Part shown: positions 33,531-45,903 of the stretch, piece after piece | Numbering within the stretch: the stretch's first letter is position 1 | Layout: every line of letters starts with the position of its first letter | Source of the DNA: Trichaptum fuscoviolaceum | Taxonomy: Eukaryota > Basidiomycota > Agaricomycetes > Hymenochaetales > Trichaptaceae | DNA length: 64,000 bases | Direction: 5' to 3' | NCBI GenBank assembly: GCA_910574455.1 | Contig: CAJSYZ010000001.1 | Coordinates: 4,695,424 to 4,759,423 of the forward strand | The notes under the pieces: model-generated | The model's input: only the letters and a program-made list of their open reading frames with translations | What the model was told of the DNA's origin: nothing | The model's database searches: none | Position numbers and translations under genes: made by a program

Positions 33531-35956
33531 ATGAAGAATGCCCGGATACAACGCCGAAAAGCTATCTTCTCTTTCATAGGCCGCACATTGCCTTTCTTCA
33601 TGTGAGCCTGGTTTTCTTCGTGTAGTCTACCTTTAACATTTGATTCAGAGCTACTTTGCTTATAGTGGGATATACATGGCTTCTCATACTTCCCTCACCT
33701 CGTCTGGGCCGAACAACATACATTGACGAGAATGCACTGCAGCCGAGCCAGGTTGCTATCATCAATAAGCTGGAGAACTAGAGCAATCGTTACTTATGAC
33801 TTGACAGGTCAATACGTACTACAACTGGGCGGATGTACATCGAGCGGACAGATACTTAGAGAAGCTAGAGGGCCTTAGAGACAGGAATGCGAGCAGTGAA
33901 GAGTGAGTTGTCATTCAATAGGCTCATCACCAAGACTGATTGTTGTCATAACAAGGCGTGCAAACTACTTGAAGCTTGAGTTCGTGAAACTCGGATTGCA
34001 TGCTGCAACTCAAGCATACAATTTCACGACGAGCTCTGAGGTATGCCTTAAGTCTTCAAACAAATCTGACTGGAAGGCTTCAACCATACTGGGTAGATGA
34101 TCTCAGGAATTAACTCTTACGCAGTATTCTCTGCTCCTCGGACATCCGGGACAGAGGCTATGGTTATCAGCGCCTCTTGGCTGAGTAGGACAGGAAAGGA
34201 TAAGCACAATCTCCGTGGTGTTGCGACTGTTCTGTCCCTTGCTGGGTTCCTGAAGCGTACGTCCTTCATACCTTTCTCTGACGGGGATTTCAACATCTTG
34301 TTATAGGTTATTCGCACTGGGCTAAAGACATCATATTTGTCATTGGCGATGGTCAACTTACAGGAACGCATGCATGGTTGTCTGCATATCATCACGACTT
34401 ACCTTCAAGTTCGTATTGTAGTATCTCGATGTCAAATGCGTTGGTTTTTAACGGAGTGAAACCATACAGATCTTCAGACTGGGTTTTTGTCCTTGTCATC
34501 CGGTGTGATTTGGAACGCTCTGAATATTGACTACCCCGGTCACTCGTTCTCTCATCTTGGTGCTTTCCATGGTAAGTGTCCTATCTCTATTTTTCCGCCC
34601 AAGGTACTGACCGGGAATTCAGAGGGGTTAAATGGCCGCCTCCCTAACCAGGATTTGTACAACTCCTTCCGCATCATAGCAACTCACACAGGCAATATCC
34701 CTGTTATATTGTACGATCACATTGACCCCAGGGACACCAATGAAAGGTCATACCCGCCGTCCTGGGTACCCTCGTTCATGAAGACGAATCCGGAGCTGTT
34801 AGAGTTCTCCGTGCGGGCGAGGAACATCGCGCGGAACATGTACTATCAGGCATCTGGTAAAGGGAGCGGCGTACATGCCCTTTATCATAAGTGTGCACTT
34901 ACATCTGAACTATCATTATTCGTAACTACTGACAACGTATACTTAGGTACCGCATAGATGCATTCACGATATTTGCTGTTCCGGCGGAAGGCCCTCACGG
35001 GTTTTACTCGCTTGGAAGGTGAGATCAAACAAATGATATCCGTAATTCTGCCGTGTTCATGATGTACATCCAGAGTGATAGAATCAACACTCCGAACCAT
35101 GAACAACCTTCTCGAGCGCCTCCATGCCTCTTTCTTCTTCTATATCCTCTCCTCGCCGGGAACATTCCTCAAAATAGGACACTATCTCCCCAGCGTCATC
35201 ATGATCAGCGTCGCTCTCATGTTTACCGGGCTCCGGGAGTGGACTTCAGCGGGGTGGATGAAGGTGAACATTATCGAGCCCCTTCCCTCACCTGACTCCT
35301 CGGAAAAGAATGATGCTGAGGATAACGAACAGCCAAGCGCGACCAAGGAGGGATGGGAGAGACGTTCAAGGCCTGTCTTGGACGCACTATTAGTGATGCT
35401 TGCGACGCACGTCGCAGGCTCGGTACTTTTCTTCGTACATCACAGAGGATGGATGCCTATTGACAAATGGCTCGAGTTCGAGACCTCTTCCGTCGTCATC
35501 ACTGCTCTCAGCATGCTCAAGCATGCCCGAAACATTGTCGTGGCCAAAGTCCTCCTTCAGACTTCATGCCGCCTCCTCGGACCCCAGAGCCTCACCGTCC
35601 GTCCGCCCAACACCCCTTCGGCGCCGATATCCACGGTGCTAAAAGCATTCAACCTCTTCGTCGCATCCACATTCATCTCAGTTACCTCGCTCCTCAACTT
35701 CTGGCTCGCAGCGCTTCTGTGCGTCGTCCTCGGTCTTCCACTCACGTTGTTATCTGCGTCAGTCTCGGATGGCTACGTGGTGAAAAACGTGAAGTCTTTC
35801 CTCCTTGTCGAATGTGCTTTGATACTGTACACCTGCGCTGTGTCGAGTTCCACTTTATGGGATTGGTATATCCTTGGGGTATGGTTTGCACCCCTAATAT
35901 CGATCGTCAGTGTACCTATACTACTTCAAGCCACCATCGCAAGTAGTGTGCCATAG
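33531..35956 (+). CDS. GPI transamidase subunit GAA1/GPAA1
   Basis: Ten exons (33531-33601, 33649-33751, 33808-33902, 33956-34040, 34097-34256, 34307-34408, 34470-34571, 34623-34890, 34947-35018, 35074-35956) join in frame to 646 residues. It starts with a short basic N-terminus and a membrane anchor (IATLLIVGYTWLLILP). A luminal M28-peptidase-like domain follows (TYIDENALQPSQ, FVIGDGQLTGTHAWL, NALNIDYPG, RIDAFTIFAVP), and then several C-terminal membrane spans ending at SSVP. Length and topology fit the family. GAA1 is an ER membrane subunit of the complex that attaches GPI anchors to cleaved precursor proteins; it binds the GPI lipid and is thought to form the amide bond. No lesion seen. 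Confidence 0.94.
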
Positions 35957-35984
35957 TGTCTCACATTAATATTCTCACTTCCTG

Positions 35985-36292
35985 ACAACATGTGCTATTT
36001 TTTAATTTCCTAACGAATAGTTACAGAGCAGTGATGACAGCAGATAAGATACGTGATCCCGAAATTACTCATCATAAGTATCCTCGGCCAGAACCCAGTT
36101 GAAGTCCGAAGGTGCGCGTAGTACATCAAATTCCGTGTCAAGCTTCACTTCTTCGCCAGCTCCAATATCAGCCACACATTCACTTTTTTTCTCTTTCCAA
36201 GCCACATAGTCAACCCAGCGCGCCTCATTTGCGAGGACAATTGCCCTCCGGTCTCCCACAACGGCCATTGAAGCTATCATCGCCTCTTGCAC
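35985..36292 (-). pseudogene. Copy of the 3' end of the DUF4139 gene
   Basis: The minus strand encodes ECVADIGAGEEVKLDTEFDV and APSDFNWVLAED, which match the C-terminus of the DUF4139 gene ending at 45412. The similarity continues past the stop into its 3' UTR (ATCTGCTGTCATCACTGCT). The rest of the gene is missing, so this is a truncated duplicate. It lies tail-to-tail with GAA1. Confidence 0.85.
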
Positions 36293-36932
36293 ATCTGCTT
36301 AGGAACCTGTACAACCGACTTTGAACTTGAATGCGGATCGGACCTATTGCGGGGCATGTACGTAGATGGTGAGGAGGCAAGGACGCAGGCGCAAATCGGC
36401 AAGTCCGACGTCGCCGCTTCCGAGAAAAGTCTTGTTCATTGATAACCATTGCAGCGCTCCGGGTTAGCCAATCTCCTTCCTTGATTACCGTCTCTCCTAT
36501 CTTCTACTTCGAATCGCTGCTATTAGAACGCCGGACTCCCTTGCCTCAGCTGAGGCATGGTAGGGCTTCTCACATCTTTTGCAATGAACATGCTATTGGA
36601 TGCCCGACTTTAGTATCATATATGATAGGAATTGTGTTTGAATATCCGAATCAACTCGAGCCAATCCAATGCCACTATCCATCCATTTTGCATCGCCCTT
36701 TCGGCACTTTCTCTTGGCGAAAGAGGTCGAAGGTCCGTTCTTTGACTGTTCCGATTCCATCCTCACTGATCGTACAGTTTAGACGAGATGAGGTGCTTCA
36801 AACGACAAACAGTTGCAAAGAACAGACGGTTCAGCATAAATAGGCGTGCAAGATTCCCTACAACAAACATTGCCAGCAAACGTAGAAGTACTCTACGGCA
36901 TACTACATCATTCTACTAGTCTTCTGCTAAAC
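36293..36932. other. Intergenic, no gene seen
   Basis: Short frames only. The 3' part (about 36800-36932) should hold the promoter of the following gene; no obvious TATA box. Confidence 0.4.
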
Positions 36933-37603
36933 ATGGCACCATGGTGGGAGGGACCCTTTGGGTCCAGGAGCAACCGTTTTGTCACCAGTGACTCGGAAAA
37001 ATTCAAGTTCACCGGCACTGAAGGCAATGATTTTCCAGCACCTCCTGAAGGCGTCGAGTTCCGCCTAGTAGGTTGGCGCAGCAAGAAAGTGATCTTCTCA
37101 CGCAACGCATCTCCAGAAGTCGGTATAAGCGATCCCGAACCCGTTAATCCGGACCAGATTTTCACACTTATCCATGGAACTGGGGATAAGAAGGGCTTGT
37201 ACGCTATCAAGAGCGTGAACACGGGCAAGGTGTTGTTCTCTCGCGGAGATAATTATCCTCCTGTGGGCCATGTTGACGGTGATGGTGCCTACACTGACAA
37301 GTGAGCATCTACTATGTCATATTCAAATATGCAATCCTCAGTTTCCTTTTGATTAGTTGGTTCAGGTTTGAGCTAGGAACTATGGACTCGGAATTCGCCG
37401 GTGAAAACTTCGACAAGTTCTTCCGACTCATCACGCCCTCGGATGATAAGGCCCTTGTTTCGCGCACACACGTCGAGCCATGGTTCTTCAACCACCCCGC
37501 CTCCGACCCCCGTCCAGATCATTACTTCACCTTCATGCCCACTGGCAAGGAATCGATCCCCATTTTCGGTGGCGAGGGTTCGTTTCCCCCTTTCGGTTTC
37601 TGA
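36933..37603 (+). CDS. Small protein with trefoil-like repeats, function unknown
   Basis: Exons 36933-37300 and 37366-37603 give 201 residues. The start at 36933 (MAPWWEGPFG) is the first ATG in frame. There is no signal peptide. Three loosely similar stretches (VEFRLVGWRSKKVIFSR, LYAIKSVNTGKVLFSRGD, FDKFFRLITPSDDKALVSR) are spaced like the repeats of a beta-trefoil fold, as in fungal lectins and protease inhibitors. That fold assignment is inference, and no sugar- or protease-binding residues can be named. The intron is flanked by GTGAGC and CAG. Confidence 0.7.
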
Positions 37604-38561
37604 GTAGGTGAGACATGATGTTAAGCACGGATTATGCTGTTTTGTTAATGTTTGCCGAGTGATTTTAGATTCCTTGCTACAACTTATAGTTATGGAATGT
37701 AAACATTGAGATATGTATGTGATAAAGAGATAGACAATGTTGATGTGAAAGTTGCACCTGCGAGCTTCCCAGTACAACTGGTTTGCGGTCACTTTAGGTG
37801 TGTACTATCTATGTATATAGTACACCAGGTCAAGCTTCAGATGTATCTGTTACGGTAAACCTAAACCTCGACTTTTACTCCCGTTTAAGAAAATATACTA
37901 TAGGTATTAGCTAGTAGTAGCTACTAGCAGTATATTAGAGACCTGAATCTCCGATCACCACAGCAATCCGGGCTTCCATGAGTAGAACTTGAAATAGAAC
38001 ATAGTAGGAGAGAAATGAGCTCTCTCGGACTTATGCATTCGCGCCTTCATAACTTCCAGTCAATGACACCAGCACTGTCATTCTTCCCAAATGACCTGAG
38101 CAATTGAAAGCAATTATGCTACACACGGAGACGAGGATCAGCCAGAGATCAATGATTACATACTGTAAGTTTAATGTCAACATAGATATTCTTACATTCC
38201 GATCAACATGTGTTATATTTCAATTTCCTATCCTTCAAAAGGTACAAAGCAGAGACGACAGCGGATGCGAGAGGATATAGGTATCCCGAGAGCGATGGGG
38301 AACACGGAAAGCAGCAAAACGACAGCAAAACGATGGGACAGACAAAACAAAACGATAGCAGAGTGTAAAAACTTGATCAACAAGTTAATCGATAGCAGGA
38401 AGAAAAGGATGAAAGAGGAACCAGAGACGGAGTCTGATCAATTGGAAAAGCTATTAGATTTTGAGAAGGAAGTCGAGTGAAATGTTAGGACGTGTGATAT
38501 GAGTGATTAAGATTGTGTTATATTTCGGGAAGAATCCAGATCGGGGAGCTTGATCACAACC
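37604..38561. other. Intergenic stretch with repeat fragments
   Basis: 37850-37940 has dense CTAGTAG/CTACTAG palindromic motifs. About 38200-38290 repeats the 3' UTR part of the DUF4139 gene (third copy, same orientation as the 35985 copy). A 90-codon frame at 38208-38480 (Lys/Glu-rich) begins inside that repeat and I do not trust it. Confidence 0.45.
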
Positions 38562-40371
38562 TTAATTATCATCCATTCTATCGTCAGAACGCCATGAGCT
38601 CCAGCTTTCCTGAGAAGAGCCAGGAACTGAGTACATCGAGCTGTTGGAAGCAGTGGAGAAATCCCTCGGCATCCCATAATCCATCCTCGACGACGGCCCC
38701 GGCCGCGCACTGGAAGCAGCGGGCATTGTCTTCGTGCGCTTCAAGCGGCCGGGGCTCGGATCCTCGGTATCCGACCGGTAGTCCTGGCTATGCACACTGT
38801 AGACGGTCGACGAGGACGCAAAGGATGCAATGGACGAGTTGGAGACGATTCGCGTAGAAGCCCCGCCCGCGGACGAGATGCGCGAGGACGTTGCGGAGCG
38901 CCCGGACAGCGGCGGGCGGCCATAGCCCAATCCCTGAGCCTGACTTGAGGGATTCGAGCTCTGTCCAGCGCGGGGGGGAGTGGTGGTTCGGTTTGACGAG
39001 ATGGGGATGTAGTACTGAATCATCTGCGGAGCCTGATCGTGCTGCGGCTGAGCATGCTGAGGGTGGCTAGGAATACGGTGCGGTGATTGATTCAGCGCGG
39101 CCGCCTTCTTGCGCTCTAGTACCACTTTCGTCTCTTCCTCCAGACGTTCAGCCTCTCGGGCCTCTTTCTCAGCCAGCTTCTTCGCGCGTGCCTCCTTCCT
39201 CTTCTGATTGTCCGATTTCTCAAACCAGTAATCAGGCGGTGGAATGCTAGGGTCGACGAGGTGGGGAAGCAGCCTTTTCTTGAGTTCATGCTGGAAAATG
39301 TCAGATTATCGGCCATGTCTCTCGTAGGAAATTGACACTTACAACGTCCGTCGTCAACCTTGGGTCAATGTACGGCTTGTCGTCCAGCTCAGGCTCTTCA
39401 ACCTTCGGCGGCTTTTTCTCTCGCTTGGGCTTCGAACCCGAAGGCGTGCGGTCCTTTGTTTTCTTTTCGGGATTCAGTGTGTTCACCTGCGCCACCTTCA
39501 TATCTATCGGCTCAGGCATGACAGCGGCCATTGGCATGTATCCCGGAACACCGGGTAGAGAACCTTGAGAAGGAAGGATAGGATACTGTTGAGGCGTGAC
39601 CGTGAACTGAATCTTGTTCCCCAGGTGCACGGACGCGCTCTTCGGGTCCGCAATTTGGTGCTCGACAAGCCAGTCCATCGTGCGGTAGTAGAAGATGAAC
39701 TTGACATACGAGTGCGAGTCGTCCGGGTCCATCGGCTTCGTCGACCACGTGAAGTTGTACTGCAAGGGTGCTTTGACCTCCTCGCGGGCGAACGTCGCGC
39801 AGTCACCGCCCGTGGTGGGGATCCACTCACTTGAGAGTCCGCCAGGCACGATACGCAGCCCGTCAGAGAGGCGAGGGGGTCCGCGTTGTGCCTGCATGAT
39901 TTTCAGCACGATGGTGCCGACGTGCTTCGGATCGCGCGAGTTGGAAACATTCCGGCTCGCTGAAGAGAAATATCAGCAGATTAAACGTATACGAAGGATG
40001 CATCAATACGCACTCGTCTTCGGAATTGTTGCAAACATGAAGGGACGCTCGGTGTCAGGTCCAGACCTGACACCGCTGCGCATTTGTTCTCCATAACCAC
40101 TGAGGAACCTCCCCGACGCGATAAAACCATCGCACTGGATGTAGCCGGCTGTGAACGTGTTGCTGCCGCTATCTTTCCAGTGCACGGAGAACCTCTGGTA
40201 CACAATTTTTAATTATGGTAAGTTACAGGACGATACGCGACGCACCTGGCCAGGTTGGCTCGGGATATAACAGGCAACCTTCCGCCCATTCTCCTCAGCG
40301 GTCACCTTGAATTCCGGGAGCTTTCTACCGTCAACGGTAATCCAGGCAGTGAATTCCTTGTGTGTGGGCAT
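38562..40371 (-). CDS. DUF7918-type basidiomycete protein
   Basis: Exons 40371-40246, 40194-40014, 39959-39343 and 39290-38562 join in frame to 550 residues. The N-terminal ~210 residues (FTAWITVDGRKLPEF, CYIPSQPGQ, FSVHWKDSGSN, AGYIQCDGF, GTIVLKIMQAQRG) match the N-terminal domain seen in many basidiomycete proteins, DUF7918 as I recall the name. A Lys-rich, charged helix follows (KEARAKKLAEKEAREAERLE), then a long Ser-rich tail. The first domain looks beta-rich; no catalytic residues are evident and no function is known to me. Confidence 0.85.
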
Positions 40372-41059
40372 GTTCGTAATTTCGTTTGAGTGTTGATGAA
40401 GCGTTTGGCGAGACAATCGAGAGCAGAATGAACTAATTGAAAGCAGATAGCAGAGCAAATAACAGGATAGCAATACGACAGCAAAATCAGAGCAGATATA
40501 AGAAAGAAAAGAGTGGACTAGGTGGTTCAGAGCTTTGGCGGAGACATGGACGTGGTGGCCAGAGAGGAGGAGGAGGCTGCCTCTTGTATTGCGGCTTCAC
40601 CACCACCTGTGGTTCTCACTCAGAGTCCGGCTCTGACGCCGCAAGTTCACTTTCGCGTTATTGACTTCTGTTTGGCACATAATGGGCACGTGGCCCATCC
40701 TGTGCACAAATCCACCATCGTTTTCGGTGAGCCTTGTTCTTCTCTTTAAACGCATTTTCTCTTATGATCTTGATCATATCATGCTCTCCTGCACAGACGC
40801 TTATTATCGGTATCTGATAGCATTGCTTAGGTGTAAGGGTTGATTATCGGTGCATTCACAGGAGCTTACAGCAAGGCCTTCATTCAAACAGTCCCGTATG
40901 TCGTGATACAGCGAATGATACTTCCACTCACGCATAAGACTGTCGAGAAGGATGACCATTCATAAGTTTTTTCGGTAGACATGCCACAGTATTTGATGAG
41001 TCTAACGGTTACTCAGGCTTTTTGATGATCTCCGTACCGTGAACGGATCGTATTAGCAC
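40372..41059. other. Intergenic
   Basis: Promoter side of the DUF7918-type gene and then AT-rich sequence. The frame at 40522-40749 has no family features. Nothing else seen. Confidence 0.4.
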
Positions 41060-42240
41060 CTAAGGCCTTCCCCCTCCTCCACAGTCATGGAACTGCCATG
41101 AGTCTTCCATGCAATAGTAGCCTTGGTCGAGGCACGTCAATGAAACCTCCTTAAGCAGAGGATACAGGAACATGTCGCCTGCATTCGGTGTCAATGTGGG
41201 AAGGTCGCCCAGCGTATGTAAGTGGCATGCAGAGTCTTTTGAGGAATGGAAAAAGCTGGAGTAGCGTGTGCTTGGGGAATACGCAATTCGGGATATCAAG
41301 TTCCTCCAGACGCGTACTAAATTCCCTCACAAATGATATGATAGACTCAGGGATTGTGTCAGACACCTCGTAGGCTGCCTCGTAGGGAGATTCAGACGGT
41401 CCAGCAGGATAAGAGGCGAAATATACAGCGAGCCGGCGTTCGGAAAACACACGGTGCGTTCACGAGGCCCGTGGAAAAGGATGCTGAACACCTCTAACGA
41501 GGCTAACAGTCCGCTATTTGCCCCGGGAAAATAAAGTTCGCATGTTCTTCCAAGTAACATCTTGTACTGACGTATATCTCCTCGATGACAGGGGGAAACA
41601 TCAAGATTTCGTTGGAAAGGCGACAAGCCTTTATCTAATGACTTTTTCAGTACGCATAGTAGCCTGGAGCATTGCATCATTATGACCGGTTGAAAGTGGT
41701 ATCGCGCATCGCCTGTAATGTCGACAGTGAGCAATGAAGAGACCATTTTCCACATAACCACAGGATACCAATTCCTGACCGGTATCAGAGAAAAGATGAG
41801 TTGCCAAGGTCCTTGAACGTAGCTTCGCTGATGTTTAAAGCCTCCAAACCGACTTGGCCTGGCAGGTGAATTTCTAAGCATTTCGTCCCATCCTAACGAT
41901 GCGTGATTTGAGCTCATGTAGTATGCTAATAGCAAGGGTGCCTTGTATTGCGGGAAATAACCGATTTTAAGAATGGACAACGGTGCATTCTGGCTCCTGG
42001 TAATCCTTGAACGGAGGACCGGAAGGGACATCTCGTCTGACCGGCTGAAGGTCGCGAAACCAAGGCTAATGCGCAAACCAATCCAAAGTCAGGGCTCCAT
42101 CAGCGACGCGTCTCGTCATCGTCGACATATGTACATGGCTAATGTTGTGAGGTGCCTCGTTCTCATTATCCGCGGCGGGTTATGCTCCGAGAGACAGGTA
42201 AGAAAAATTGCAGCTAGCACGTCTATGTTAAGGCTCTGAG
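41060..42240 (-). pseudogene. Degraded F-box-like gene
   Basis: Read on the minus strand from 42240: SLNIDVLAAIF resembles the start of the F-box of agaricomycete F-box/LRR proteins. A stop lies near 42120, then a long frame (42076-41327) with SLGFATFSRS and RSQNAPLSILKI, as in these proteins, and in a different frame RLEELDIPNCVFPKHTLLQL (41450-41151) with leucine-rich-repeat character. Frame changes and the early stop make it a likely pseudogene. Such proteins normally recruit substrates to SCF ubiquitin ligases. Confidence 0.45.
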
Positions 42241-42489
42241 CGTTTCCAGCCGTCCAGACGGTCCTTCATGTGATGTGTAGAAATCACGATGTTTTCAACT
42301 GCACGATGAATACTCAAAAGTAAGAGAAAACGTACGTTGGCTTATATGTCTGAGATTGACGTTCGAACTCAACTTACTCCCATCCGGGAACTTCAAGTAA
42401 GTGCACTGCTTTGGAATTTCGTGAAATGGTCAGGAAAAATGTGGAAGTGGGACGTCAAGAGGATATGGGGCTTCGACGTAGCCTTGTGA

Positions 42490-42590
42490 TCAGGCCAGGC
42501 GTAGCGTTTTTAGATGTCTACTGTAGCAGACCGGTGCTAGGTTTGCTATCGCAAACATCTAAAAAAGCGGCTACGCCGTGGTCTGCCAGT
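42490..42590. repeat. Imperfect foldback repeat
   Basis: GGCGTAGCGTTTTTAGATGT (42498-42517) pairs with ACATCTAAAAAAGCGGCTACGCC read in reverse (42555-42577), with a nested hairpin GTTTGCTATCGCAAAC (42541-42556). It may be a small non-autonomous element. CTAGTAG palindromes follow at about 42650-42690. Confidence 0.6.
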
Positions 42591-42953
42591 TGTTTGGTTC
42601 AGAAGTTTCATTGATTACACAAAACACATTTACGGTAACTTGAAGTATTAACTAGTAAGCTAGTAGTACTAGAACTACTACTACTAGTATCCTTCGATTA
42701 TAGGGAGCCCCTGGGAAGGAGGGAAACAGCCTCCAATGTTTTTGCCGTGATATGATCTAATGACCTCTGGCTGATCGTTCAACTAGTACTTGTCTCCGAA
42801 CCCACTGGCAGCATAGCTGCTTTCAATTGCGCAGAATATTTGTCATTATTAATGACAGTGCTGGAGTCATTGCTACTGAAGTTGTGTTTGCGCGAATGTA
42901 CATTATAAGAGAGCCCATCTCTCCTGCTTTGCTCTAATCCCACTCCTGAAACC
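42591..42953. promoter_or_regulatory. Promoter region of the DUF4139 gene
   Basis: TTATAAG at 42903-42909 lies about 45 bases before the ATG, followed by a CT-rich leader. Further upstream are CTAGTAG palindromes; no other gene. Confidence 0.45.
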
Positions 42954-45412
42954 ATGAAGACTTCTGTCGCGGATGCGCAGGCGACACCTACTGTCGAGCT
43001 AGACGCGTCGGAGCATCCTATCAAGGCTGTCACTGTGTTCAACTCGCACAAGGCAGAAGTTTTCCGGACGTTTACAGTTGACCTCAAGGTGCGTGACTCG
43101 AGTCATGACTTCATTATGATATTATCAAGATATCCGTCATTAATGCATTCTTTGTCCTCGACAGGAGGGCGAAAATGTTATCCACATTACCTCCATCCCG
43201 TCTTGCATTGACACCGACAGTGCACGTATAACTGGGCTCGGAGAAGCAATCCTCTTCGACGTTGTTTGCACAGCTCCCGAACTCCACGCCAATGGAGGGT
43301 TGTTCGCTCGTCCCGCCTCATCTCCAGCAATAGCTGCTCTCGAGCGCAAACGGGCGGTCCTACAAGGTGAGAGGAACCTCCAGGGGCACGCAGCAGACAT
43401 ACTCGTCAGCTATGGCCAAAGGCTCAGCACGGAGATGGACCACGGTGGAATAGAAATGGTGGACGCATTCCTGGATGGCATGTTCAAAAGAGGCAGTGCA
43501 GCGCTGAAGCAGACTGAAGAACTGGATGCAAAGATCGCGGAGCTGGACAGGGTGATAGAGGACGAGAGGAAGAAAGAGAGAGGTCGCCCGCAATTGACAG
43601 GGAGTGTAACGGCAGTGATCATGGCTAAAAAACAGGGCAGTGTTGAGATAGCATTGACTTACAGTATGTTTTCCATTTAACTCTGGATTCGATATTTAGT
43701 TTCTATACAGTGGTTACCAGCGCCATGTGGTCCGCTACGTACGACCTCCACGCAACGACCGAGAACGGGCACCCTTCATCGTCCGTATCACTGCACTATC
43801 GTGCCGCCATTCAGCAAAATACAGGCGAGGACTGGCGGGACACCTCCATCTCCGTCAGCTCGGCGACACCAGGCCAATGGCAGGCAATTCCTTCATTACG
43901 TGCCCTTCTAATCCGGCCCTCTTGGCACCGAAATTGGGTTTATAATACTGCAAACAGAGGCCAGTCATTTATGTTCGCGCCGTTAGGAGCACCTACTACA
44001 CCAGGACACCTGTTTGGCGGAGGTAGAAATCCGGACGTTCTTCAGCAGCCGGAGCGTCCGACTCAGGCGTCTGGACGCCTATTTGGCAGTCAACCTGCGC
44101 CCCCGGTGCATTCTCAGCAACAACGTCCACTGTTTGGACAACCCGAACCTGGCTTTTCCCTCAGTGGTCCCACCGGACTCTTTGGCAACTCAAATCAGCC
44201 TGCAGGCTTTGCCTCCATACATCAGGCACCTGTCGCACCATCGGCTGGTGTAAATTTGCCTGGGATTGCGTCGGTGATGGGTGGTGCGTTTCGGTCGTTC
44301 GGGTCTGCCAGTCCTCTTGATGCAACTGGTTCTACTGGGCCTGCGTCAACTGCACCGGGAGCCTCAGCTAATCATGCTGCTCAACAACACCAATTGGGTT
44401 CAGTCGATTTCAGTGAGGAACGGACGAATGTCGGTATGCCCATGTCGACGGCACCTATGTCTGATACCAATATAAATACGGCAGCGGATGCCATCAAAGG
44501 GTGGGCAGAGACGAAGGCCGTAGTCTCCGAGAGCGCGGTCTCCAGCACCTTCCGCGTTGAAGGCAATTGCTCGGTCCTCAGCGGGCTGACCCCGCATAAA
44601 GTCGCAATCGCGATTCTGAAGTTTGACGCAGAGCTGAACTATGTATCTGTCCCTAGATCGTTGCCGAATGCTTTCTTACAGGTGCGTATGAGTTTTTGTC
44701 TTCTGCTATTCTTTCTGGGTAGCCTTTAATGTCTGGAAGTAGGGCGAAATTTTGAATACAAGCGAGTATATGCTTCTGCCAGGTACTGTGAATGTCTACT
44801 TGGACAGTAGCCCAGTATCTAAAGTGGTCATCCCTGTATGTTCTATTACAACTCCAGGCAACCGAATCTATATAAACATATTTCTTTTGCTACGAATAGG
44901 ACGTCAACCCTGATGAATCTTTCAACTGTACGTTTGGGCCCGATCCTTCCATACGAATCAAGTACACACGTCTACCGCGTGCAGTAAAGAAGGCCAGCTC
45001 GCAATTTGTAACGGAGACATCGGTGGCGACTTACAAAGTACAGACGGCGATTCAGAACAAACATACCTTTCCCATCACCGGCCTGATCGTCCGGGACGCC
45101 GTGCCAACCATAGATTCGTCCTCGGCAGCTGCGGCCTCGAATGACACCAAGGTTATTTTGAAGCACCCCGAGGGTCTGGGTGAAGCAGAGGTTGGGGAGA
45201 TGGTTAACGTTGATGTGAATGGCGGAGAGAAAGGCAAGGGAAATTCAAAAGTGAAGGCGCACTGGGTTGACGATGTGGCTCGGAAAGAGGGTAAATATGA
45301 ATGGGTGGCTGATATTGGAGCTGGTGAGGAAGTGAAGCTTGACGCGGAGTTTGAGGTACGCGCACCTTCGGACTCTAACTGGGTTCTAGTCGAGGATGTG
45401 TGTATATGTTGA
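42954..45412 (+). CDS. DUF4140/DUF4139 domain protein
   Basis: Exons 42954-43088, 43165-43663, 43711-44681, 44743-44835 and 44900-45412 join in frame to 736 residues. The N-terminal part (AVTVFNSHKAEVFRTFTVDL, HITSIPSCIDTDSARITG) is the DUF4140 region. A coiled-coil segment follows (ALKQTEELDAKIAELDRVIE), then the DUF4139 barrel (YDLHATTENG, ALRALLIRPSW-like stretch, EYMLLPGTVNVYLD, YKVQTAIQNKHTFPI). It is split by a long Gly/Pro/Gln-rich insert with repeated LFG motifs. The family is known as mucoidy-inhibitor-A-like; its molecular role in fungi is not established. Truncated copies of its 3' end lie at 35985-36292 and near 38200. Confidence 0.88.
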
Positions 45413-45903
45413 GCAGTTTCGGATCCTGTGCTCTCTCGTATTTAATCTGCTGTCATCACTGCTTTGTAAAGTAGTTCTGCTGGATAGGAAATTCCCCGCC
45501 ACGAAGTATAGCGTATGTAGTAGAGGGATGTGTGGCTGCGAAAAAATGTTTCAATTATCAGCAAGTAAGCATTAAAGTTACAAATCACAAATCGTCCAAT
45601 CCCATCATCGGTTCCGAAGAGGCTGATATGGGATCTCACAGTATACAATGAATTGTAATTTCACTCATTTAAACATTCTACGTCATATATAACCTATACG
45701 TGTATGAGCTTTATTCAATAAGCTACGGTAAGTACTGTACTAGCCAATAGGAACCTCTACTAGCCAGAAAAAAAGTCCTTATAACACGTTGAATTATCTC
45801 ATGTAGATTAAAAGAAATGAAAATCACAGTCTTCTCAGATGATCAAATGTTATAATTGTTCACATTGTAGCCCGCAATGCGTATTCAAACCTTGAAAACT
45901 TCC
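45413..45903. other. Convergent 3' region
   Basis: 3' UTRs of the DUF4139 gene and the convergent gene on the minus strand. The first ~100 bases recur in the truncated copies upstream. AT-rich, no gene. Confidence 0.5.

Noticed and set aside
38208..38480. 90-codon charged frame
   Set aside because: Its start lies in the copied 3' UTR of the DUF4139 gene, so the frame is probably accidental.
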